Of a DNA stretch of 64,000 bases, positions 51,043-63,281 are shown piece by piece. Source of the stretch: Monosporascus cannonballus (Eukaryota > Ascomycota > Sordariomycetes > Xylariales); contig QJNS01000182.1 of assembly GCA_004154925.1 (NCBI GenBank), positions 1 to 64,000 on the forward strand. Direction: 5' to 3'. The position numbers and the translations under genes were made by a program. Within the stretch, counting starts at the first letter, position 1, and each line of letters starts with the position of its first letter. The notes below the pieces were generated by a model that worked only from the letters and a program-made list of their open reading frames with translations, was not told the origin of the DNA and did no database searches.

Positions 51043-54000
51043 TATAACTATATTTTCATTTTCCCCTTTTTTTCCTTTTTAATTAAAAATAAACTTTTAT
51101 TGGCAACTGATTGCAAACCGTTCAGGTAAAGCCTTTTATATATTTTTTAGCTTTTTATTTAGCAAAACAGGAGACGTTCGGGATTAGATATTAGGATTTT
51201 TGAATATTTTTTAAGGGGCCTAGTAAGGGGCATTTATCGACCCAGGGTTATAAAGGATATTTAGCGTTATGACGGAAACCTTAATAAACTTAATAGCGGC
51301 TATAAAGTAGCGTATAAGTTACCAGTTCGAAAAAAGTAAAAAAAAAAGTAACCTAGTTCCGTAAGTATATAAAAGCGTAATATAAGGCAAATAAAGAATT
51401 AATATAAATGGCCGAACAGCTTAAAAACGGCTTAATTACCTAGTAAAAGCTTATTATTTAGTTATAAGTTTGGAACGTAATAGCCCTTACGAATACCGAC
51501 CTTTTTTCGACCTAGTAACGATTGGAAGTATAATTAGGCCATTTCGCAAAAACGGTCCAACGACCGAATTAATAGCAAAAGCCAAATAGAAATCGTTATT
51601 TTGGCCGGAAAAGTTCGATAGAACAAAAAAGAAGTTCCTCGGATAGTACGTATTCATAATTCATAAGTTCGAAATAAACATTATTTTTGTAAAAGGAGTT
51701 TATAAGTAGTTTTACGTTATATACGAAAGGTTCGAAACCAATATATAACGTACGGTTATTATTTATTATATTACCGGAAACCTAAATAATATTTATAATC
51801 CCGTCAATCTTTTTTAGGTATTATACAAATAATGTAATAATTAACATAAGAAAAAAAAAGTAATCGAACGTTTTCGGAATTTAAAATAAACCGATAACGC
51901 GAAATTTTCGTTATTTTATCCTTTATTCGAAAAAATATTAATAAACGCAAAAGGATTATTTAGTTAACGAAAACGAAATTTACGTTTTTAAAAGAAATAT
52001 TAAATAAAAAATTTATTTAAGTTTTAATTTTAATAAAATTTTTTAAAAATTATAACGCATAAATAAATAGGATAATAAAAATCGCCGAATGCCTTAAAGG
52101 AATAACGCGGTAAACAAAACGAACAATTTTTTAATAATTTAATTAAACGATAATAATTAAATAAAAAATAATTTAGATAGTAATATAAATATAACGGATA
52201 TTTCGGTAATAGGATGGCAAAAACAAAGATCCTAAACTTTACCCCTAACGTCGAAATAATATGCGTAATAAGTAATTTAAAAAAAACGGAACGTTTACAA
52301 AATGAAAAGTTTTTGCCTGCCTTATAAGCGTTTTAATTGTAAGGCGAACCGTTATTTGTTTTTATTAACAAAAAAACCGCAAGAAAGGATTAATTCGTTA
52401 AAAGCGTATAAAAACGAAAAATCGGAATTTGAAAACGAAAAAAAAAGTAACTTTTAAATATTAACGCGTTCGGAAACGAAAGGCGATTTAAGCCGAGGTA
52501 AAAATCGCGAAACAAAATATGGACGGCATTGTATTTATTATTAATATATATATTAATTAAAAAGATTTATAAACATTTTTAGTAATTAAAAATGTAAATA
52601 TTTTATCGCAATAAGCGAAATATTCGTAAAATACTTACAGTTACTGCGTATTTTAATAAAATTACGCGGATTAAAAAAATTCGAAAAAGCCGATAACGGT
52701 AAGGAAAAATTAAGGAAATAACATATATAAAAATAGATATCGACGGTTTTAAAACTATGATATTTATATATATTATTAATAACTTTAATTATTTCTTAAT
52801 TTTAGGAAAATTTTAAATAAAATGTTACGATATTATATACGTAATACACAAATATCTTTTAACGATAAATATAACAAATCGTATAAGGGTTTACGAAAAG
52901 GGATATAAAACCTAAAAAAATAACGTACGAATAATTTGCGAAACGAAAAGAATTTTAATTATTATTTTTACGGCGGAATTCCGGAAAATAAAAAAGATTA
53001 AAAGGACCAAATAAGAAATTTAATTGTTTTTAATTATTTTAGCCGATATTAATAAGGCGTTAACGCTTAAGAAAAAAATAGAAATTAACGAAAAGTTTCC
53101 ATTTAAATTAAAAGCGTTTTATAAGTTATTTAATAAAAAATTAGGTAACGTTTTATTTTTACCCTGCCCCGAAATAGACTATATAATGTTATTAATTGAA
53201 AACAAAATAGGGAAAAAGATGTTAATATTATGAGGGTTTTTGTATAATATAATTAAGGACAAATTATTAACCTTAAGGAAAACCTTAACGGAGCTTCTAA
53301 ATAAAAAGTATATCCATATAAATAATTTGTCCGTAAGGATTCCGGTTTTATTTATAAAAAAACCCGGAAAAGAATTACGTTTTTACTGCGATTATTAAGC
53401 GTTAAATATAATAACCGAAAAAGACCGTTACTTTTTATCCCTTATTTCGGAAACCTTAAAGTTATTTTTTTATATCAAATAATATACGAAAATGGACGTC
53501 CGAATAATATTTCATAAAATCAGGATTAAAAAAGGAAATAAATAAGAAATGGTATTCCGAACGCGTTTTAGTTTATACGAATAACTGGTAATATTGTTCG
53601 GTTTATACGAGGTTCCCGTGACCTTTTAACGATACTTTAATAGGGTCCTAAAAATATTTTAATATTTTTTGTTTAACGTATTTAAACGATATTCTTGTTT
53701 TTTTCTCTAGATTTAAAAAAGATTATATACAAAAAATAAAAAAAATCCTAAGCTGTTTAAGAAAAACAGATTTAAGTCTGGATATTTTTAAGTGCGAATT
53801 CGCCGTAAAAACGATAAAATATCTTGAATTTATTATAAATGCCAAAAAAGGATATAAATCGACCCCGAAAAGTTACGCGTAATTAAAAAATAAAAGTTTT
53901 TTTAAAACGTTTAAAAAAATCCGAAACTTTTTGGAGTTCGTAAATTTTTACCGCAATTTTACATCTTATTACGCAGATATATTGGTATCGTTAATAACCT

Positions 54001-56722
54001 TAACCCGGAAAAAAACCTTATTTTGTTAATAGAAAAAAAAGGAAATAAAGTTTAAACATTTTAAAAATATTTTTATAACAAAATCGATTTTGTCGTAATA
54101 AAATTTCGAAAAACTTATAATATTAAAAGCAAATTATTTAAGGGTAATATATAAAAATTATTTATTTTAAATTAATAAATCAAAAATATTACGTCCGGCT
54201 ACTTATTATTTTAAAAATTTAAATTTCATTAAAATTAATTACGAAATACATAAAAAGGAATTCCTAAAGGTAATAAATTATTTAAAAATGTAAAATACGG
54301 ATTTACGTAATATAATAACCTTATTTAAGATTATTATCGATTATAAAAAATAAAATATTTCGTAATTATTAAAAAGTTAAACGAACGTTAAATAAGGTAA
54401 TTAAAAATATTATTCCGTTTTAATTTATATTTCGAATTTTATACTGGCTATTTAAATATTAAGGCCGATATATTTTCGTATAAGAAATAAAATATGTTTA
54501 TAAAGGAAAACGATAATTGAAAAATTATACGAAAATTTTAATTAATCAAATATAAATAATTACTTATATTACTTATAAAACGTTAGAAATACGCCGAAAA
54601 TATATTAATAATTAATAATATTGAAATTAAAAGCGATAAAATATTTTAAAAAATATAAATATTTTAAAATTACGAAAACTTTTAAAAACTTTAAGACGTA
54701 ACGTTAAAATATAATAAAAAGTACAACCGTATTATTAAGGTTATTACTAAAAGGGAACGTAATTCTTTTACGGAATTAAAATTATTAATATTAATTGCGA
54801 AATATATCTTAAACGATAAAGGCCTTTTTTAATTTTGGGAACGTTTTTGAATTCCAAATTAAAAGCTATTTAAAGCTGCTTTAATACAAAATATTTACGA
54901 TTGCCATATAATAAGTTACCTAGGCAAAAAAGGTACGATAATAATATTTTCGAAAAACTTTTTTTAGCCGGGTATATATTATATAATAAGGTAGTTTTAT
55001 AGGAATTAGAACGTATACAGTTATAAGAATATATAAAAAAATAAAAAATTTATTAAAATTATTTCCGGTTTTTAAACGATTTTACAACAAATTATTAATC
55101 GATTTTAAAACCCACTTATTAACTGTTTTTAAATATAATTTATATTTTTTTTAATATTTATAATAAATTAATCTTTTAAAATATTAATTTTAAAAACAAT
55201 ACGTATAAGAAATATAAAAATACATACGGAAATATTCGTAAAAACATATTAGAAATTTTATATTTTTCATAAAGTCATTATAAATAATAAAAGAATTAAT
55301 TAAGTAAGGAAATTTTGAATAAAAGTTTACGAATTAATAAGGATAAAATAACGCCTTTTTATCATATATTACCTAAAAACCGATAATATTATAAAAAAGG
55401 CTAATAAGGAAATATTAATATATTTATAAATTTTCGTAACGTATTCGTAATAAAAATAAAATAAGTTTTTCTCGGCGGTAATATTTATAATTATTAACCG
55501 AAATATAATTTTGATAAAATTAAATTTTTTTATTTTACGGATATTACGGTAACCCGATTCCTTAAGTATAAAATAATTCGGCAATTAAAAAGGATTTACG
55601 AATAAAGCGAAAATTTTCGTTAGAAAATTGCGAAAAAATACGGAATTTGCTGAAGCCGCAATAGCGGCCGCCTAGTACACCTAGGAAAAAATAACAAATA
55701 AATGTTATTTTCTCGCCGAAAAATGCGAAATTAACGATAAAATTTAGTTATCCTTAAAAAATGTTATTACGTTTTGGCCGTCGAAGAAGTTAAAATAATT
55801 CCAAGTTAAATATTTAATAATGAAAATAATTAATTTCTATATTAATGAATTAAATATATTTAAAGATATTTATTATCGTTTTTATATTAATTTATTAAAA
55901 AGTACAAATCGTAATTTTTTACCGTTTTAAGTTAAAGTAAATACGTAATCATTTTTTATTATTTTTTAAATCCGGATTAAAAAGATAAAAAAAGGTTTTA
56001 TACGTTAAATCCAGGTAAAATAATTAAGTTATACAAAACCGATTTAAGAATCGTTGAAAGAATTCGCAAATATAACGGCTTTATAATAACTCGAAAGAAA
56101 TACGGCAATATAGCTATTAATAACGGACCCCAAATTTAATATATTACCCGAAAGTAAATAAGTAAAAGTCCAGCCTAAAAATACCGGCCGGGTAACGCGT
56201 AAACGGTATATGAAATTTAAGGAAACCGTTTAAAAATAACTTTATATAATTTACAAATAAATGCTAAAATAACGTTGCCGTTATTTAAGAATAAAACATA
56301 TTAAACAAAATTAGAAATTATAAAACTAATATGCCGGTTACGAAATGATTTAATTATTTTTAAAAACTTATAAATTTAATGATTTACTTTACGAATTTAT
56401 AATATTAATATTATACGGAAGTTACGTACTTAAAGCGCGTAATTATTCGGCCTTATTTATATTAAATTCTAGCAAACCCAGGAATTTTTTAATTATTTAA
56501 ATTATAATTATAAACTTTTTAGAAACGTTAATAATACGATTATTAACGGTTATTAATTTAATTTAGAGCGTAAATTAATAAATAGGGTAAACAAGACGCG
56601 GAAATATTACAAAATAAATTTATATAACGGGATTTATTATTTTTATATTTAATACGTTCTTTACTACGTTAGGGGGAAAAACCGGCAAAAGCGGCAACCT
56701 AATTTATATATAAATAATATAT
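50953..56722 (+). mobile_element. F: second Ty3/gypsy family, plus strand, interrupted by E5
   Basis: Begins with a short candidate LTR and carries a RIP-decayed Gag-Pol on the plus strand. RT is clear: FIKKPGKELRFYCDY near 53348-53395, then an aligned DVR-FHKIRIKKGNK block near 53490-53550, and the catalytic YLNDILVF at 53679-53702 with the first Asp changed to Asn. Sequence downstream to 56700 should be RNase H and integrase, too decayed to detail. The RT sequence differs from the E family (YLDDILVF versus YLDDIFIF context). E5 inserted at 56722; F continues at 63282. Confidence 0.7.
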
Positions 56723-57074
56723 TGTGACGAGCTATGGGGTTTAACCAACTATTAAACCTTAAGTCGACGAGTTTATGTTAGCAGGAATATCGTAGGAATC
56801 TAAGTAATAGATACAGTAACGTATCACGTTTCGTAATGCCAAAGATGCCTTAGGTAACGATGTTATATTGCAAGCTAAAGCTATCTAAATTATGGAATTA
56901 ATAAGCGTATATATCCTTCTTTTTTAACTGGATTATTATTAGTAAGTTGGTGATCCGGCTTATTAGCTTACTACCAGTAAGTTAGTAATCTATTACGTAA
57001 CTTAATCCATATAATTTTTTTAGCCTTTTCCGTTACGACCGTTCCTAGAAACCGTAATTTATCAAGTCGTAATA
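56723..57074 (-). repeat. E5 left LTR (3' LTR in coding orientation)
   Basis: A 352-bp LTR beginning TGTGACGAGC. Contains about 1.8 copies of the 35-bp unit and a well-preserved TTGCAAG at 56868-56874 with TATATA at 56908-56915 (minus-strand promoter). Confidence 0.85.
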
Positions 57075-60000
57075 CGATTTCCCTTTTCCCAAAATCTTAT
57101 TTTTAAGATTTTTTTTCTCCTGGTAAAATTTTTCCACATACTTTTAACATGTTTTCCGGTATATCTAAACGTCGTTTTCGCAAATCCAAATAACGACTTA
57201 CCTTAGTTAATTTAATTAAATTCGAAAAATTTAACGCAATATCTTATTTTTTTTATTTTATTCGACAGCTTAATTACCAAATAATAAATAGGGTTTTTCG
57301 TTATAAGGAATATATCCCTCAAAGTCGTTGGTATAACGGGATAAGAATCCTTATTTTTATAATTAATCGTTATATCGCAAAACCGAAAAAATTAAAAAAA
57401 AATTAACGGCCGAAAAATTTTTATCCGAAGCTTTTATGCGTTTTTTTCGTATACGTTATTAACGTTAATATTACTAATTTTAAGGTGCGAAATTTGTTAA
57501 TCGTACCTTTTAATCCTTAAATAATTTTAATAACTTTGCATAATTAAAATCGAAATCCGTAATCAAAATTTAAGCCTTAAAAAAATGGACATTATTAATT
57601 AAAATGCGGTAAACCAAACGTTTTTTTCCGTAAATCTCGTAAATTAGGATATTATTATTTTGGGTAATTCCGCCATTATTAATAAATAATTTTTAATAGA
57701 TATTAGGCGCTAATAAGGTTTTTGGCGGGTTCCTAGGTATTTTCGAAATCTGGGTGTTTTTTCTATTTAATCAGGTACTAGGTAAATCCGTTTTGTTTTC
57801 GTATGTCGAAAAATTTTTCTATTTCGTATATTTATTTATTTTTCACTTTTATATCGTTATATGCCGTATATATTTTAATTATATTTATTATTAATTCGAA
57901 TAAAACAATATTAAAAATTAAATGGAATTTAACTTTTAGCGGAAGTTCTAATTGGTAATTATTTTTTAAGATTTTCTTGGCGATTTTATATGGATCGATA
58001 TATTTAAAATCGAGTTTTTTGCTGGATCGCTTTATTTAAATATTTTTTGTAATAAAGAAAACCATTTTTCTTTTTTTAAAAGTTATTTTTTTTCACGTTT
58101 TTTAAATATAATATTTATTTATTTAATTTCGTACGAATTCCAATTTTATTTTTATTTCTTAATATAATTATCGTAATTATTTTAACGTGGGAATTATTTT
58201 AATATTAATTAAATTATCGTTATATATTTTTTTATAAATTTCTGAAATAAAACCGAAATTTACGTTCGTAAATATTATTTTAATGTTTTCGTAATAATTA
58301 ATATTATAAGCTAGTTATACGATTATTAATTTTTTAAATTAATTATTTTATTTATAAATAATATAATATCGTAAATAAATATTTAAAATTTAATTTATTT
58401 ATTTTATTTATTTATTTATTTAATGTTTAAATACGTTAAATAATTTATAATTTAAGCAGATTTATATTATTAGGCCTTATTAAAATTTAAATGCAAATAT
58501 CGATCTTTTATTTAATATATTTTTATTAATAATTCGTATATATTAAAAATATATTTTTGTAATTAAATCTTTTAATATAAGAAATATAATAATAAAGTCG
58601 AATATAATTAAGTATTATGGTCGTTTTGTAATTAGTAATAACTGTAATTTTCTATATGGTTTATATCGTCAAATCTTTACTTTAACGTAAATATCGCATT
58701 GCCGTTTAATTTTTTGTACCGTTAAGTTCATTTTAAAAAAGGAATATATGCATTAAAGTTATTTTAAAGTTTTGTAAATCCTTAGATATTTATATAACTG
58801 ATATTCGTATATTTCGCGTATTAAATGTTTTTAATATTTCTTTAAAACTTATATCTTATCCGTTTTTTTGGTTTTTTGAAAAATTATTATTATATTATTA
58901 AATCTTTTAATAAATATCGGAAAGTACTGCCTGAATTATTACAATTTGTTATAAGCGTAAATATTCTTTTATAATAGTATATAAAATTATATAACTAATT
59001 TTAACCAATTTTTCTTTAAGGTTTAATTATTTACTTAAAACGTTTATTTTACTGTTTTTTAATCCTTTTTTATAAATAATAACGAAATCGAAATTCGCCA
59101 ATTTTTCCGCATATTTTAATTATCGTCCTGTAAATTCCCTGATCGTAATAAATCGGGTAAAATTTTGATAATTAATACAAACTTTAACCTGGTATAAGCT
59201 TCTTTTTAGGAAATGCTTAAATTTCCGAAATGCTATAATAATGGCCATAAATTCCTTATCTGAAATACCGTAATTAAATTCGACTTTTTTTAATTTATAC
59301 GAAAAAATACAATAAAATGGAATTTGCCTTAATTATTTTGTTATTTAATTAGTACGCCCAATACGTAATCCGAAATATTAATTTCTAATTTAATAAGGCG
59401 ATTTAAATTATATATAATTAATATTAATTCGTTAATAATCGCGTCTTTAATATCCTAAAATACCTTTTCCGTATTTGGCGTTTATTTAAATGCTTTTTTT
59501 TTCGTAAAGTTTATTAAAGGTATAATTATATTGCTAAAATTTCGAATAAACTTCCTATAATAATTGGCGAATCTAAAAAATATCTAAACCTTTTTAACTA
59601 TCGTTAATATTTGCTATTTTGTAATTATAATAATTTTTTTAGGATTTATTTTAATATATTTTAAAGTAATAATATATCTTAGATATTTTATTTTTTGTAT
59701 ATGGAATTAACTCTTTTTGCGTTAATAAATAACCTTACGTCCTATAAAGCTTAAAAAACCTTATAAACGTATCTTATATATATTCTTTCCGTTTTTAAGA
59801 AAATAAAAATGTCGTCGAGATAACAAACGACGAAAATATCGAGGTATTTTCGTAATATATAATTTATTATTTGCTGGAAAATTACTGGTACGTTCGTAAT
59901 TCTAATTATTATAACTAAATACTTAAATAATCCGTATTTCGTTCTAAAGGTTATTTTTTATTTATATTTCTTTTTAATCCTAATAAAGCTATATTTATTT

Positions 60001-62877
60001 TTAAAATTATATGTTATAAACTACTTAGCTTTATAAAATCGGTCTTTTATTTCTGTAATTAAAAGTAATAATATTCGATTTTTAATAATAATATCGTTTA
60101 ATTATTAATAATTAACTATAAGTCGTAATTTTTTATTTTTTTTAAGTACGAAAAAAATAAGTTATTTTATTAAACATTTCCAAAGTTAAATTTATCCTTT
60201 TTATAACCGATTTTCCAGGTATTTTTTAAAAGTACGTAACTTATTTTTATTAAAGTTATAAATAAGATAAAACTTTGTCGAAGAATTTTCTTTAAGAATT
60301 ATTTCATAATTTTATTTATTATAGTCTAATAATTTCGTATTAAGCTTTTTTTAAAAAGCTATTTATATCTGTAATATTATGGTAATATATTAATTAAATT
60401 TTTTAATTTCTTAAGTTATTATTTTTATTGTTTTAAATTATTATTTAATTATTTTAATTTCGCTTTAATAATAATAACAATACGTCGTATTTTTTAATAC
60501 CTATTTTTTTCTTATGTTTTATATTTTTGATAATATGGTATTTATTATATCGTTATACCTATATTTGTTATTATTATAAATCGAATATTAAGATTTTAAT
60601 TTTTTTTGTTTATTAATAAAGAATAAAGCGAATTTTACTTAATTAATTTTTCCGTTAATTAAAATTTCGTATTAACGTATCCATAATAATTTTAAGATCA
60701 TATCGTAATTTCCGAATAAAACGATATCGAAATTAACCGTTTAATATCGTCCTTAAATAAAAATCTCAAAGTAATTAATTTCGCATATAACCTTTCGGTT
60801 ATCGTAAGCGAATTTTTAACTTTTGGCATTTATCGTTATATAAAGTTTTAAATTATATTTCCATAGTAATTTAAATTTATTAACATTATTTGGTATAATA
60901 TAATTCCCGCTTAGAGCTCCGTAATCTATTATTACGATATACCAGTATGTTCCGATTCGTATATCTAAAGTAATAAGGTTGTTAATGTTTTTTATCGTTA
61001 CGTTTAAAACCTTTTTTAGGAATTCCTTTTAATTCCTTTAGATTTCGTTATTTTGCGGCTTTTTTATAAGTAACCTTTTTTTTAAATTTTTATTCGAATT
61101 TGTTAAACTTTATTTATATTTTTTCGTTTAACGTATTAAGCTGTTATATTTATTATTGTTGCCGGCGTATTATTTCTTCGAGCCGCATTAGTTATTTTTA
61201 ATTTTTGTATAATTTCTTTCCTTATCGAATAAACTGTTTTCTTATGTTTGTAATTATATCCCATTATACATTATCCTAATTATCGTTTGAAAGTTTTTTT
61301 ATAAATTAACGTATTTTTTAATAACTTTTTTTAAGGATTTGTAATAAATACCAATTAAAAATAAAGATTTATAATAACTTTTTAATAATACTTTTTAACC
61401 GTACGCTAAATTAACTTTTTTTCCGTTTAATGGTTTTATTATTTATAATAATAAAAAGGGTTTTTTTGCAAGTATTATTTTTTTTTAAACCCGCTTTTTA
61501 TTTTGGCTAATTATTGGATATTTCCTAGGGTTATGGTTCGAAATTATCGATCCCATTGCTTATTATTTTTGTTATGCCCGGTACGGTTTAGAAAATCGAA
61601 CCCTTTATAATATATACGGATAATTGGTACGTAAATATATTATTTTCATTTTTCGTAATCGGGATATTCTCGTCGTCGACAATATATAATATGTATTTTG
61701 CTATATCGATCGGGGATTCCGGGACAGATTCTTTCTGTTTAATTCTGGTATTTGCATAATTATCTTTATAGCGTTTCTTATTATGTTTGTGATATTTATT
61801 AAGTTAGCTTTCTGGCTTTTTATATTTTTCGTCAAATTCTTTATTATAATGGTCCTTATTGAACCTTTTATCGTAAACCTAATTCGTACTTAACTTGGAT
61901 TATATTAATAATTTTATTATCGTTTCTTTAATTATTTCTGGATTATTTTCCGGTATAAGGATTTAATTATTTTGCCGTAATTTCTTAGGCTTTTTATATT
62001 TATAAGCCTTATATCCTATTTTGTCATAATTAAAGTATTTAATCTGGCTTTAATCCTATTTATGAGTAATACTAAGTTCCATAAGTTCTGGCGCCGTTTC
62101 GTAAAAAGTAAGGGGTACGTTTCGTTTTTTCCCTTGGTTAGATTTGTTATATTCCGAATGTAAAATATATTATTTTTTTTATTATTTTTTAAATTGTCCG
62201 TTGTTAATCTTAATTACTTTTATAATATATCGGTCCAGGGTAATTAATTATTCGATCCGAATAATTTTATTTTTTATATTGTTTTTTGGCCCTTTATGAA
62301 ATATATCAATAAGGACGTCGGTTTTGTCGTTTCCTTATTCCGCCTTAATTGCAAAACTTTTAAAGGTTACGGCATATTTGGATACAGGTTTTTTTTATCG
62401 GAATTACAAAAGTTATTAAGCCGTTAATTGTTTTTTATCCGAAGTCCTAAAATTATCGCGTACTTTATTTTTGAAATTAATATAAGTTGAAAAAATCTTA
62501 TTAATAAAATCTTTTTTATTTATTTTTTTTATTTTTAGGAAATTTTTCATAATGGGCTTAAATTAATTAGCCGTATCCTTTATTGAGTATGCTTTTATTA
62601 TTAAGATTATATCCGCTAGGTCGTTAAGATTTAAGAAACAAAAGTAAATTTGTACCTAAATTAAAAAAGTCTAAGGGTTACTTTTTTTATCGTAAGGTTC
62701 CGGCTTTTTAGGCTTTATGCGGGCGAAAAAGGGTTGGGCAATTAACGTAACCCTAAATTATCGAAATTTCTTTTTTAATTCCCGAATTTAAGCCTAAAGT
62801 TGCTGGATAAAGGTTTTTTAAATGCTGGTCGACATTTTGACAGTATTAAATATTATTCAGAATTAACGGTATTATTA

Positions 62878-62894
62878 AATAAAAACTTGCAACG
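62878..62894 (-). promoter_or_regulatory. Primer-binding site candidate of E5, self-priming type
   Basis: The 17 nt directly after the 5' LTR in coding orientation read CGTTGCAAGTTTTTATT. There is no TGG start as needed for pairing with a tRNA 3' end. TTGCAAG is exactly complementary to CTTGCAA in the LTR transcript (56868-56874 in the left copy), just downstream of its TATA element, as in Tf1/sushi-type self-priming elements. Confidence 0.45.
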
Positions 62895-63281
62895 TATAAC
62901 GAACTATAAGGTTTAACCAATTATTAAACCTTAAGTTAACGGATTTATATTAACAAAAATATTGTAAAATTCTAAATAATAAATATAATAACGTATTACG
63001 TTTCGTAATACCAAAAATACCTTAAGTAACGATATTATATTATAAGCTAAAGTTATTTAAATTATGAAATTAATAAACGTATATATCCTTTTCCTTTAGC
63101 TGGATTACCACCAGTAAGTTGGTAATCCGGCTTATTGGCTTACCACCAGTGAGTTGGTGATCCGGCTCACTAGCTTACCACCAGTAAGTTGGTGATCCAT
63201 TACGTAACCTGATCCATATAGTTTTCTTGGCCTTCTCCGTTGTGACCGTTCCTGGAGGCCGTGGCTTGTCAGGTCGTAACA
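62895..63281 (-). repeat. E5 right LTR (5' LTR in coding orientation) with 35-bp minisatellite
   Basis: A 387-bp LTR ending GGTCGTAACA. Its middle (63099-63198) has nearly three copies of a 35-bp unit with core CCAGTAAGTTGGTGATCC, one more than the left LTR. The outer part is RIP-altered (TATAACGAAC). Confidence 0.85.

Larger units (their letters stand above)
56723..63281 (-). mobile_element. E5: complete but dead Ty3/gypsy LTR retrotransposon nested in F
   Basis: A 6,559-bp element with LTRs 56723-57074 and 62895-63281 and target duplication TATAT (56718-56722 and 63282-63286). Coding direction is minus, antisense to F. The polypurine tract (complement near 57077-57090) adjoins the left LTR. 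The RT site YLDDIFIF is intact at 59802-59822. The Gag zinc knuckle at 61994-62037 reads YFNYDKIGYKAYKY, every Cys and His of the motif having become Tyr. Collinear with E1 throughout. Stops in all frames. Confidence 0.88.
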
